Assembly (NCBI GenBank): GCA_937139495.1
Contig: CAKZQC010000012.1
Location: 116,143 to 180,142 of the forward strand
DNA: 64,000 nucleotides
From: an uncultured Saprospiraceae bacterium
Lineage (GTDB): Bacteria > Bacteroidota > Bacteroidia > Chitinophagales > Saprospiraceae
Direction of reading: 5' to 3'
The notes under the pieces are model-generated. The model was not told the origin of the DNA. It did not search any database and worked only from the letters and a program-made list of their open reading frames with translations. Every line of letters starts with the position of its first letter. Positions within the stretch are counted from its first letter, which is position 1. The position numbers and the translations under genes are program-made. This document shows, one piece after another, positions 52,948-61,820 of the stretch.

Positions 52948-54891
52948 ATGAAAAACAACTCGAATCTTACTGGTATCATTCTTTTGGTACTCCTATTTAT
53001 CGGTTATACATGGGTGACCGCACCCGATCAAGAACAGATCAAACAAGAGCAACTACTCCAACAACAACGAGTAGAAGCACAACTGCAACAAGACAGTATT
53101 TTGAATGCTCAAGACTCACTGGAGCGGCTTAGACTATCGCAGATAGCGGTTGATACAAGCCTAACGACTGAGCAGCAAGATAGCTTAACAACGGTTATCA
53201 AAAAGCAAAAACTAGCAAGCTCTTTTGGCAACTTCACCAATGCGGCAATGGAACAACCTGCTAAAGAAACCGTGCTAGAAAACGAGCAACTCAAAGTAAC
53301 ATTCAGCAACAAGGGTGGAAACATCACCCGTGTAGAAGTCAAAGGCTTCTTGCAATATAATAATGCTACGCTGGATAGTCTTTATGACAAAGAACAGTTG
53401 GTATTGATGAATAACCCTGAAGATGAATTTCAATTCCTCATACCTACCAGAGAAAGAACTTTACGTACTTCTACGCTTTATTTTGAGCCAACTATCACTG
53501 GTAATAGCATTAGCTTGAAAGCTTATAGCGATGACAGAAGTCAATACATTGAGCAAGTTTATACGTTACCTGCCGAAGGTTATTTATTGGACTACCAAAT
53601 GAATATGCAAGGTATTGGGGAGAAAATCCCAACCAATGAGTCGATTGCACTAAAGTGGAAAACACACGTTGCTAAAATCGAAAAAAATCCTTACTACGAA
53701 AAAACCATGACTACGGTTTATTACAAGTCAGGGGGTGATTTTGATTATTGCAATTGTAGAACAGATGACCAAGAAGACCTAGAAGAGCCGATACAATGGC
53801 TATCGCACTCACAGCAGTTCTTCAATACGTCCTTGATTCCTAGCGAAGGAACACAAATCGCAAAAGGTAGTTTGATAACGCAAACAGTGCCAGAAGACGC
53901 TCCACACCTCAAAGTACTAGATAGTGAAGTAATCTTAAATACGTCCAAAACGGCTACTTCCAACTACAACTTCCAATTCTATATTGGACCAAACGAATAC
54001 AACGAGTTGGTAAAACTGGATAATGGATTGGAAGAAATCATTCCTTTTGGTTGGTCAATTTTCGGGTTTATTAGTCGCTCCATTATACGTCCGTTGTTCA
54101 ATCTGTTTGCGATGTTTATCTCCAATTATGGCGTTATTATTCTATTGTTGACGCTCTTGATTAAGTTGGCTCTATTTCCGTTGCAATACAAAATGCTACT
54201 CAATGGCGTGAAAATGAGTGTACTCAAGCCTGAGTTGGAAAAAATGAAAGCGAAGTACAAAGACGACAAGCAAGGCATGCAAATGGCTCAAATGAAAATG
54301 TATGGCGAGTATGGCGTTAGCCCGCTAGGTGGCTGTTTGCCCATGGTCTTATCCATGCCTATCTGGATTGCCCTCTATCGCTTCTTTCCTGCCTCCATCG
54401 CCTTCCGACAAAAAGAGTTTTTGTGGGCAGATGACTTAGTCAGTTATGATTCTATTTGGGATTTTGGTTACGTTCCGGGGCTATACAATATCTATGGCGA
54501 TCACGTCAGTTTGTTTACGCTCTTATGGATGGTTTCGATGTTTGCCTTCTTGTGGTACAATAGCAAGCAAATGGATATGACAGCAGGAAATCCGCAAATG
54601 AAAATGATGAAATATATGCAGTTTGCCTTCCCTATTCTATTTTTCTTTGCACTGAATAGCTGGGCAGCAGCATTGACCGCTTATATGTTGTTCTCTAATA
54701 TTTTCAATATTTTGCAAACATACATCACTAAAAATGTATTGATCAACAAAGACAAATTGTTGGAGCAAATGGAAAAGAAAAAGAAAGAAAAAGCCAGCCA
54801 ACCCGCTAAGGGCATGGGCAAATTCGCTCAAATGATGGCAGATCAACAACGCCTAATGGAAGAACAAAAGAAGAAAAACGGTGGAAAATAG
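52948..54891 (+). CDS. yidC: Membrane protein insertase YidC
   Basis: Inserts and folds inner-membrane proteins, with or without SecYEG. A 647-residue Gram-negative type: N-terminal helix (about 7-22), charged linker, large periplasmic beta domain (about 95-360, starting VLENEQLKVTFSNKGGNITRVEVKGF), then the conserved membrane core from about residue 370 with NYGVIILLLTLLIKLALFPLQYKMLLNGVKMSVLKPELEKMKAKYKDDKQGMQMAQMKMYGEYGVSPLGGCLPMVLSMPIWIALYRFF. The C-terminal tail is basic and Met/Lys-rich. It is preceded by a canonical promoter and ends upstream of a shared terminator. Confidence 0.98.
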   Translation: MKNNSNLTGIILLVLLFIGYTWVTAPDQEQIKQEQLLQQQRVEAQLQQDSILNAQDSLERLRLSQIAVDTSLTTEQQDSLTTVIKKQKLASSFGNFTNAAMEQPAKETVLENEQLKVTFSNKGGNITRVEVKGFLQYNNATLDSLYDKEQLVLMNNPEDEFQFLIPTRERTLRTSTLYFEPTITGNSISLKAYSDDRSQYIEQVYTLPAEGYLLDYQMNMQGIGEKIPTNESIALKWKTHVAKIEKNPYYEKTMTTVYYKSGGDFDYCNCRTDDQEDLEEPIQWLSHSQQFFNTSLIPSEGTQIAKGSLITQTVPEDAPHLKVLDSEVILNTSKTATSNYNFQFYIGPNEYNELVKLDNGLEEIIPFGWSIFGFISRSIIRPLFNLFAMFISNYGVIILLLTLLIKLALFPLQYKMLLNGVKMSVLKPELEKMKAKYKDDKQGMQMAQMKMYGEYGVSPLGGCLPMVLSMPIWIALYRFFPASIAFRQKEFLWADDLVSYDSIWDFGYVPGLYNIYGDHVSLFTLLWMVSMFAFLWYNSKQMDMTAGNPQMKMMKYMQFAFPILFFFALNSWAAALTAYMLFSNIFNILQTYITKNVLINKDKLLEQMEKKKKEKASQPAKGMGKFAQMMADQQRLMEEQKKKNGGK

Positions 54892-55108
54892 AGGCTAGGT
54901 TACAGACAAGAAGAAGCTAGATTGCTTTGCTGTTAGATACTAGAAGTTAGACTTCCGACAATAGCTTGTCAAACTATTATTGACTAATTTCTAAACAACT
55001 TCAATAGCTTAAAGTGATTTTTAGCCCCTATTCTGAAAAGAAATCAGTGCTAATCAGTGGCACTTTTTCTATTTTTTCAGTCCTAACACTAAAAGTGTAC
55101 GGTTTTAT

Positions 55109-55161
55109 AGACAAAAGAAATGTTGAGTCGCTCTTGGAGTGGCTCAACATTTTTTTTGTCT
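55109..55161. terminator. Bidirectional terminator
   Basis: AATGTTGAGTC pairs with GGCTCAACATT; the stem extends outward through A/T tracts to AGACAAA/TTTGTCT. It lies between yidC and the convergent OmpA gene. Confidence 0.88.
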
Positions 55162-55194
55162 GTTCTATTTTCTAAGAGCGAATCGGTCTAAACT

Positions 55195-56313
55195 CTATTC
55201 ACTGCATTCCAATCGAGCTTCTACTCTCCTATTTTCTACGCCTCCTTCTGCATTTATTGGTTTGGTGCCACCAAACCATTCGTAGCTGATTCTATCTTTA
55301 TTGATGCCTTGCATAGATAACCAACGTTGTATTTTAATCACTCTATCTTTAGTTAGTTCCAAGTTGGAATCTGGGTCACCAAAAATATCGCTATGACCAT
55401 AAAGTGTTAAGGTAGATTGTGGATTATCACGCATATAATCAAAGATTAAAAACATGGTTTTTCTGGCCGCTATAATCCCCTTAAATCGAGTTGTGTTGTC
55501 ATGAAATTGAATATTCGGCAGGTTCATCACTTCATTGCAGCGAATATCCTGTTGCGTCAACAAAGATGTGGTAGCGGGCGTATAACCTTCAAGGATAGGC
55601 TGTTCTGCGACTAGAGGTGTATCCAAAACAGGCTCAGGCGTTACGACCACAGGGCTTTGAGCTGTATCTTTTTGGAGTTCCTCCTCCTTGCTATCGAGTA
55701 TCCATTCCCGAAAACTAATATCATCTAAAAAAAAATCATTACCATCCATTATTCGGTTGCTATTGACTAGGCTAATGGCTACATATTTGGCATCAGCAGG
55801 TGTTGTTACCGTTATTTTGAGCTGTTGCCAATGGCAGGTTTGTCTCGAAAGCGAAAAACGTTTTACCGTTTTGTATTTTACTTGTATTTCGAGTTCGGCA
55901 GGTGCGTGTCCTACGGCAGAGCTCACCCAACAAGAAAACTCATATCGAGTATTTGGTTTTACTTTGAATAATTCTAGCCAAATCAACTTACCAGGTTTGT
56001 CACTTCCGTTAACGACCATCATCTGCCCTTTTCCTGTCGTGTGGTCACCACAGTTATTGAACATGTGATGTATCGTTTTAGGCCTGTTGGTTACGCCGTA
56101 TTCGCCTTCGTCCACCATAGGTCCATAAGGGTAACTCCGTTTGTTGGTATATTTGTAATGCGTGCCAATGTCTATATTCCCTTTTTCAAAATCACCATTA
56201 GCCACTTTATTTTCACCCAAAGAATAACCTTCGGATACTTGTGCGAATAGCATGGCATTATTGATGAAGAAGATGAGTAAGAAAAAACTACTGTTATAGA
56301 GATAATGTTTCAT
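55195..56313 (-). CDS. OmpA-family protein with N-terminal carbohydrate-binding-like domain
   Basis: The ATG at 56313 gives 372 residues with signal peptide MKHYLYNSSFFLLIFFINNAMLFA; the longer frame upstream starts inside a mobile element and is rejected. The N-terminal domain (about 30-205: NKVANGDFEKGNIDIGTHY..., YEFSCWVSSAVGHAPAELEIQVKYKTV, MDGNDFFLDDISF) has the 'LVxNGDFE ... DDISF' layout of carbohydrate-binding beta-sandwich modules. The OmpA domain (about 255-370) has LYGHSDIFGDPDSNLELTKDRVIKIQRWL and NRRVEARLECS. It may tether glycan or polymer to the peptidoglycan layer. The promoter region is interrupted by the 334-bp element at 56330-56663. Confidence 0.85.
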   Translation of the reverse strand: MKHYLYNSSFFLLIFFINNAMLFAQVSEGYSLGENKVANGDFEKGNIDIGTHYKYTNKRSYPYGPMVDEGEYGVTNRPKTIHHMFNNCGDHTTGKGQMMVVNGSDKPGKLIWLELFKVKPNTRYEFSCWVSSAVGHAPAELEIQVKYKTVKRFSLSRQTCHWQQLKITVTTPADAKYVAISLVNSNRIMDGNDFFLDDISFREWILDSKEEELQKDTAQSPVVVTPEPVLDTPLVAEQPILEGYTPATTSLLTQQDIRCNEVMNLPNIQFHDNTTRFKGIIAARKTMFLIFDYMRDNPQSTLTLYGHSDIFGDPDSNLELTKDRVIKIQRWLSMQGINKDRISYEWFGGTKPINAEGGVENRRVEARLECSE

Positions 56314-56329
56314 GTTTGTTGTTTTTAGG

Positions 56330-56663
56330 TTAAGTACAGGACAAAACTTAAAAAATGTTATTTGGACTGATAAAATCAAGAAAAAGCTGTGTAATTAATA
56401 AGGGTGCATTATGGAGAACAAGCGAATAGAAGCCCTTCAAAATACGTTTAAACTTCGAGAGTCTTATTTAAAATGCGATTATATCTTATTTTGCAATATT
56501 TTGCCCTAGACTTTGCTTCTTTCGGCAATGGAAAGAAGAGAAGATATAATTGGAACAACTATTTTTAGCTTAGAATATATCATAAAGTAAGATTGCTGTT
56601 ATTTTATGCTTCTTCAACATTTCCTATGATATAGATAAAAAAAAAGTTTTGTCCTGTACTAAA
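56330..56663. mobile_element. 334-bp MITE-like element with 9-bp target duplication
   Basis: Ends TTAAGTACAGGACAAAACTT (left) and TTTAGTACAGGACAAAACTT (right, reverse complement) match at 19 of 20 bases. It is flanked by a direct repeat GTTTTTAGG at 56321-56329 and 56664-56672, as expected for target duplication. No coding capacity is apparent. The core at about 56505-56560 contains a CTTCTTTC hairpin and recurs at 63917-63965. It is inserted 16 nt upstream of the OmpA start codon. Confidence 0.8.
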
Positions 56664-56803
56664 GTTTTTAGGTTACATCGTTATTTTTACCCGTCAATGG
56701 CTGTGCCAATTTCATCAATATTTTTTGCTTTTGTTTTATTGTATGTATATTTATAAATGCGTACCTAAACTAGACATTATTTCAAATAATATAATTAACT
56801 GCT

Positions 56804-58423
56804 ATGAAAATACTATTAACCTACTTTTTGACTTTTATTGCGTTGCAATTATTAGCACAAAATCCACAGCAAGTTTGTGGACATCAACTGTATCACCCAC
56901 AAACCAGCGCGACTGATTTTCACCCTTGTGGTACACAATCTTTCAAGAGTGATTGGCTCAAAGAATACCAACGAAATCCTGCGGCTTATTCGCACGGTCG
57001 CGCACCTAGTGCCACGACTTACCTACCTGTCTCGCTGCACATCGTAGGCGATGACGATAGTACAGGCTACGGGCGCCTCAATAGCGTTTTGGCAGCCTTC
57101 TGCCAAGTCAACGAAGATTATTCGAATACAGGATTGCAATTTTTTATAGAATTTCCGATTCATTACATTCCCAATTCAGACTTCAACGACCACGATTCAG
57201 TTCATATTGGAGGCGGCTATATGTTGCAATACAATGTGCCGAACACCTCCAATGTTTATTTTGTGAGAGACCCAGCAGGCAACTGTGGTTACAATCTGCC
57301 TTATGCAGGTATGACCGTTAGTTATAGTTGCCTTACAGGCAATACTTTTTCGCATGAATTGGGACATGCCCTTTCTATCATGCACCCGTTTTTGGGCTGG
57401 GAAGGCGGACAAAGCTACAATGCAGGACCACAAACGAGTTTTTCGGGACCTGCACCCAAAGAAGTCTATTATAACTATACCTACTTCAAAGATACCATGT
57501 GGTTAGATACCTTGATTGTGGATACGACCGAAGTCGAATATGTAACCCGAACAGGTAGCAAAGCCAACTGCCAGACCGCAGCAGATGGCTTCTGCGATAC
57601 GCCAGCCGACTATTTGGCATTTCGTTGGGCTTGCAACAGCAACGGACAGAGTGGTACACGCCAGATAGATCCCGACACGGTTGGATTTTATTCCGACGGT
57701 GCCAATATCATGTCTTATTCTACTTGTCTGACCGATTTTACGCCCGATCAAGCAGCAGCAATGAATGCCTTTGTGTCCACCAATAGACAGAGTCATTTGT
57801 ACAACCAAAATCCTATTCGGGATACCATTGACATCAATAACTTAATGACCCTGGAGCCTGCTGATGCTAGTACGATTGCTCAAACGAGCAATGTTGTATT
57901 TCGTTGGAACAAAGTACCGGGGGCTACGCATTATTCGCTCAAAGTCTGTGCAGCTCCTTGTTCTACACCGAATTTGACTTACGAAGAAGTATTAGTGACC
58001 GATACGTTTTATGTATCGAATATGACCTACAATCCTCGCCCATCGTTTTTGCCTTATCGTTGGCAAATAAAGCCCATCAATCAAGGTAATACTTGTGCCA
58101 ATATTTCTTCTTACAGAACTTTCAATACAGCTTTTCCTACTGCCGTAGCTACCTTACAAACACTACAAACATTTGAGCTACACCCCAATCCTGTAGCCAG
58201 TCATCAAGACATACAGTTAGAAGCAACAGCTACACAAGCGACAACTGCTACCGTGCAAATTGTAGCATTGACAGGTCAGGTTTTGCGTAGCCAAGTATGG
58301 CAATTGCAAACAGGACACAACACCAATTCACTTTCTACCAAAGATTTGGCAGCTGGTGTTTATGTCGTCTATTTGGAAGAGGGCAACCGCAAGCTCATCA
58401 AAAAATTAGTCATTGCCGATTAA
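56804..58423 (+). CDS. Secreted M43-like zinc metalloprotease with type IX sorting domain
   Basis: A 539-residue secreted protease. Signal peptide about 1-19. The catalytic motif is HELGHALSIMH (H184, E185, H188, H194), and the Met-turn is M303 in GANIMSYST, as in pappalysin-like M43 enzymes. Cysteines around it (NCQTAADGFCDTPADY) are typical. A beta domain follows (about 345-445), and the C-terminal segment from about 455 (FELHPNPVASHQDIQLEA ... LAAGVYVVYLEEGNRKLIKKLVIAD) is a type A sorting domain, so export across the outer membrane by the type IX system is predicted. It is monocistronic. Confidence 0.9.
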   Translation: MKILLTYFLTFIALQLLAQNPQQVCGHQLYHPQTSATDFHPCGTQSFKSDWLKEYQRNPAAYSHGRAPSATTYLPVSLHIVGDDDSTGYGRLNSVLAAFCQVNEDYSNTGLQFFIEFPIHYIPNSDFNDHDSVHIGGGYMLQYNVPNTSNVYFVRDPAGNCGYNLPYAGMTVSYSCLTGNTFSHELGHALSIMHPFLGWEGGQSYNAGPQTSFSGPAPKEVYYNYTYFKDTMWLDTLIVDTTEVEYVTRTGSKANCQTAADGFCDTPADYLAFRWACNSNGQSGTRQIDPDTVGFYSDGANIMSYSTCLTDFTPDQAAAMNAFVSTNRQSHLYNQNPIRDTIDINNLMTLEPADASTIAQTSNVVFRWNKVPGATHYSLKVCAAPCSTPNLTYEEVLVTDTFYVSNMTYNPRPSFLPYRWQIKPINQGNTCANISSYRTFNTAFPTAVATLQTLQTFELHPNPVASHQDIQLEATATQATTATVQIVALTGQVLRSQVWQLQTGHNTNSLSTKDLAAGVYVVYLEEGNRKLIKKLVIAD

Positions 58424-58519
58424 GTTCTTCAAGTCAGAGGTCGGAAGTTTCAAGCCCAAGGTTTTCTCTATACAAGGATCAAAACTTTAGACTTCCGACT
58501 AGATACCCCGAATCATTAC

Positions 58520-58586
58520 AAAAAAAAAGTCCAAAATCAGAAGCCTCCCCACTACAAGGAGAAAACTTCCGACTTTGGACTTTTTA
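58520..58586. terminator. Terminator-like inverted repeat
   Basis: AAAAAAGTCCAAAATCAGAAG and CTTCCGACTTTGGACTTTTT pair over about 20 bp with two mismatches around a 22-nt loop. It lies between two convergent genes and belongs to the GACTTCCGACTTT-type intergenic sequences of this window. Confidence 0.65.
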
Positions 58587-58611
58587 CTTTCGACTCTTTA
58601 CTTTTGACGGC

Positions 58612-59187
58612 TTAAACCATCTTGCTAACGCTCGTAAATACAGAAGCGATGCGAATACTATCAAATACACGCTCCTCGCTTGTACCCAATGCTATCAGTG
58701 ATTTTTCGTGCGAATTGACGCACATTTCGCAGCCATTAACCGCACTTACAGCCAAACTAACTAGCTCAAAAAACTCCTTGCCTAATACAGGATTACGCAT
58801 AATATTCATACGCAAGCGAGCAGGCAATTTGTTATATTTTTCCTTGTTGGCAAAGTGACGGAAGCGGTACAATACGTTATTGCTACTCAATAGCGAAGCA
58901 CAAGCAGCCGCATCAGCAATCTCTTCTTTTGTTGCTTCATTTTTTTCGCTCAAGCTGACAAAGTATTCCAACAATGGATTATTGACCGCATTGGTCGCAA
59001 TCGCTACGCCCATCAAAGCAATTTCCTTATCGCTAAGCGTGTCACTTTTGAGCGCAGCCTTGATATTCAGTTTCAGGTCACGCAAGTACTTAGAGTCCGC
59101 CTCTGCCAATAAGTTCAAGGCGGTATTTTTATGATTAGGAGAGAGTTCCAACATTTCTAGAATCTCTATTGCTGTTTCGTTGTTCAT
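58612..59187 (-). CDS. ahpD: AhpD-like alkylhydroperoxidase
   Basis: A 191-residue protein of the carboxymuconolactone decarboxylase/AhpD fold. The redox centre is C153-EM-C156-VNS-H160-E161, the same CxxCxxxHE pattern as mycobacterial AhpD, where it reduces AhpC via lipoyl groups. The ahpC-type peroxiredoxin lies directly upstream on the same strand, with a terminator between, so ahpD is expressed by read-through or from its own promoter. Confidence 0.88.
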   Translation of the reverse strand: MNNETAIEILEMLELSPNHKNTALNLLAEADSKYLRDLKLNIKAALKSDTLSDKEIALMGVAIATNAVNNPLLEYFVSLSEKNEATKEEIADAAACASLLSSNNVLYRFRHFANKEKYNKLPARLRMNIMRNPVLGKEFFELVSLAVSAVNGCEMCVNSHEKSLIALGTSEERVFDSIRIASVFTSVSKMV

Positions 59188-59228
59188 CTTATTTTGTTTT
59201 AATTCAAATTATTGAATAAAATTCCTTC

Positions 59229-59270
59229 AAAAAAAGGGAAGAATAAACCTAGATTTATCCTTCCCTTTTT
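59229..59270 (-). terminator. Terminator after the peroxiredoxin gene
   Basis: AAAAAGGGAAGAATAAA and TTTATCCTTCCCTTTTT pair with one mismatch around CCTAGA. On the minus strand a T tract follows. It lies between ahpC and ahpD. Confidence 0.82.
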
Positions 59271-59292
59271 GTCAAATATCAGAGGTTGTTTC

Positions 59293-59847
59293 CTACAAAG
59301 TGTCTTGACCAGCTTCCCAGTTGCAAGGACACAATTCGTCTGTTTGCAAAGCATCAAGTACACGAATTACTTCATCTACGTTACGACCTACATTCAGGTC
59401 ATACACGCTTACCCAACGGATAATACCTTGTGGATCTACGATAAAAGTAGCTCTGTAAGCAATTTTTTCGTTTGCTTCCAAAATCCCTAGCTCTTCTGCC
59501 AACGACTTAGAAGTATCTGCCAACATTGGGAATTTGAGACCTCTCAAATCGTCGTGGTTATGTCTCCATGCCAAGTGTACAAATTCCGAATCCGTAGAAG
59601 CACCTACCAAGTAAGCATCTCTATCTTTAAAATCACCTGCGTGGTCATTGAATGAAGCAATCTCTGTTGGGCAAACAAAAGTAAAATCTTTTGGCCACCA
59701 GAACATGACCATCCATTCTCCTTTCTGCTGGTGGTCGTCACCATTGATTGTTTCAAATTCTTTTCCTTTTTCTAAGTTCGTTACTGCTGTTTTAGAAAAT
59801 GAAGGAAATTTTTCTCCTATTCCAATTAATCTATTAGTAGTTTCCAT
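59293..59847 (-). CDS. ahpC: AhpC-type peroxiredoxin with three cysteines
   Basis: A 184-residue peroxiredoxin that reduces peroxides. Peroxidatic C59 is in FVCPTEIASF; the C-terminal C173 and C175 lie in ELCPCNW, which resembles the three-cysteine AhpC of mycobacteria rather than the E. coli enzyme. TFIVDPQGIIRWVSVYDLNVGRN is standard. Together with the following AhpD-like gene this suggests an AhpC/AhpD couple instead of AhpC/AhpF. Regulation is not visible in the sequence. Confidence 0.94.
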   Translation of the reverse strand: METTNRLIGIGEKFPSFSKTAVTNLEKGKEFETINGDDHQQKGEWMVMFWWPKDFTFVCPTEIASFNDHAGDFKDRDAYLVGASTDSEFVHLAWRHNHDDLRGLKFPMLADTSKSLAEELGILEANEKIAYRATFIVDPQGIIRWVSVYDLNVGRNVDEVIRVLDALQTDELCPCNWEAGQDTL

Positions 59848-60073
59848 GATATATTTTTATTGGTTGAAATAATGTTTTGATTGAAATAAATGAAGTCTTT
59901 ATGATTTAGTATTTACTTGTGTATTGAAATGTAATTTGTAAACTGCATCAGTAACTTCACCTATTAATACCACAAATGTAGTCCTTTGTTTTGAAATTGA
60001 TGAATAAAAGCTATCTAAAGAATTGATACATCATAGTCAAAAGCTATTATCTTTGTGTTTTTATAAGGTTTAA

Positions 60074-61525
60074 TTATACCACTACTTTAGTTTGTGCCTT
60101 GAGACCAAAAAACAAGATATATACATAGCATACAATTGGCACCAAAAAAGAGGTTTGAATACCTACTTTGTCAATCATCAGCCCTTGTATAGCAGGAATA
60201 AACGCGCCGCCTACGATTGCCATAATCAACAAAGAAGAACCCTTGCTCGTCAAGTTGCCCAATCCTTCTATTGCCAAGGTAAAAATATTGCTCCACATAA
60301 TAGAATTGAATAAGCCAACACTCAACAACGCCCACAATGCGAGCTCCGTTTGACCACCCCAAACGCCCACTAACAATAGTAAAATAACGACTACACTAAA
60401 GATACTCAACGTGCGTGCAGCTTGTGATTTGCCCAAATAAAAAGCACCAAAATTGATGACCATAAACAACAAGTACCACTTGACTGCTGACAAATCTAAC
60501 GATTGATACACAAAAGCCCCTTGTTCAAAATCAACGCCTGTAATCGTGTAGATGAGTACAAAAACAAGCAAAGATACGGCTATCATGCTACTGTATTTTT
60601 TGCCTTGTGGCAATTCGTGTTGCAACGAAATAGCACCACACAAACGCCCAATCATAGCACCGCCCCAATAAAACGCCAAGTAACTTCCAGCTTCTGTTCC
60701 CGTCATTTTATAGACATCTTCCATCAATGGCATTAGCCAACTACCCACAGCAACTTCGCCCCCTACATAAAAAAATATAGCTCCTATCCCGAGCAACAAC
60801 TGAGGATAATCTTTAATACTTTTAGTGGTTGTAGCTGTTGCTATGGTATTGTTATATTCGGGCATAGCTGCCAATTTGACTACGATAGCCATCAACAAAA
60901 ACACGCCTCCTGCTATGGCATAAGTATAACCAATTGCCTCTGGTGTCGCTTCTGCCCCACCCGAAAAAACTTTAAAAATCAATAAAGTAGCCACCAATGG
61001 ACCGACAGTCGTTCCCAATGAATTGAATCCTTGTGCCATATTGAGGCGGCTCGATGCCGTAGCAGGACTGCCCATAATCGCTGCATAAGGATTGGCACAT
61101 ATTTGCAGCAGTGTAATTCCGCTAGCCAATATAAACAACGCTCCTAAAAACAAAGGATAAGAAGCTGCTTGTGCCGCTGGCCAAAAAGTAAAACAGCCAA
61201 TACTACACACACTCAAACTCAACGCCATACCATTTTTGTAGCCTATAATATTGATGGGATCTTTGTCGGTAGCCGTTGACCACAAAAAATAAATAAGCGA
61301 CACGACAAAGAAAGCTCCAAAGAAAGCCGACTGCACCAGCGAAGCATGAAAAGCCTCCAAATTAAACATTTTTTTGAAAGCAGAAATCAACGGATCGTTA
61401 ACGACCGTAATGAATCCCCACATAAAAAACAGGGAAACTAATAAACTAAAAGCGGCTCGATAACGAGGCTGTTGCTCGTTCAGATTGGAAGAGGTATTGT
61501 GGTCATCAAGTACAGGTATAGCCAT
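60074..61525 (-). CDS. FucP-type sugar MFS transporter
   Basis: A 483-residue proton/sugar symporter (fucose, glucose or galactose type) with about 12 membrane helices. The start MAIPVLDDHN at 61525 was chosen over an upstream ATG because the extra 28 residues are polar and unlike the family. Typical segments are SLFFMWGFITVVNDPLISAFKKMFNLEAFHASLVQSAFFGAFFVVSLIY, ILASGITLLQICANPYAAIMG, SRLNMAQGFNSLGTTVGPL and IFFYVGGEVAVGSWL. No sugar catabolic gene is adjacent. Confidence 0.92.
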   Translation of the reverse strand: MAIPVLDDHNTSSNLNEQQPRYRAAFSLLVSLFFMWGFITVVNDPLISAFKKMFNLEAFHASLVQSAFFGAFFVVSLIYFLWSTATDKDPINIIGYKNGMALSLSVCSIGCFTFWPAAQAASYPLFLGALFILASGITLLQICANPYAAIMGSPATASSRLNMAQGFNSLGTTVGPLVATLLIFKVFSGGAEATPEAIGYTYAIAGGVFLLMAIVVKLAAMPEYNNTIATATTTKSIKDYPQLLLGIGAIFFYVGGEVAVGSWLMPLMEDVYKMTGTEAGSYLAFYWGGAMIGRLCGAISLQHELPQGKKYSSMIAVSLLVFVLIYTITGVDFEQGAFVYQSLDLSAVKWYLLFMVINFGAFYLGKSQAARTLSIFSVVVILLLLVGVWGGQTELALWALLSVGLFNSIMWSNIFTLAIEGLGNLTSKGSSLLIMAIVGGAFIPAIQGLMIDKVGIQTSFLVPIVCYVYILFFGLKAQTKVVV

Positions 61526-61710
61526 GATATATTTTTTAATGGTTAGGTATTGGAGATTAACAGGCAGACTTTCAACTTCAGACTTTAGATTAATATAATA
61601 TCTAGCCATCTAACCTCCGTGCCTAAAAGTAGTTTTTTTTTGTTGTAAATGCCTGTTTAATAGATTCAAAAATAGTAAGCGTACGTTAGTTGACCGAAAA
61701 AAACAACAGA

Positions 61711-61744
61711 TTGTTAGTCCTCTTCTTACATTTTCGTACTTTTG
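61711..61744 (+). promoter_or_regulatory. Bacteroidota-type promoter of accD
   Basis: TTG at 61711-61713 and TACTTTTG at 61737-61744 are separated by 23 bp, within the range known for this promoter class. accD starts 76 nt downstream. Confidence 0.6.
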
Positions 61745-61820
61745 CAGAATAGAATATCCAAGGACTTATTCAAAAGATAGGTTCTACCTAAAAACAACTT
61801 CCAAAACAATAGCTAAGATT

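Noticed and set aside
56314..56379. N-terminal extension of the third OmpA protein into the upstream element
   Set aside because: The extension comes from the mobile element and hides a good signal peptide starting at 56313.
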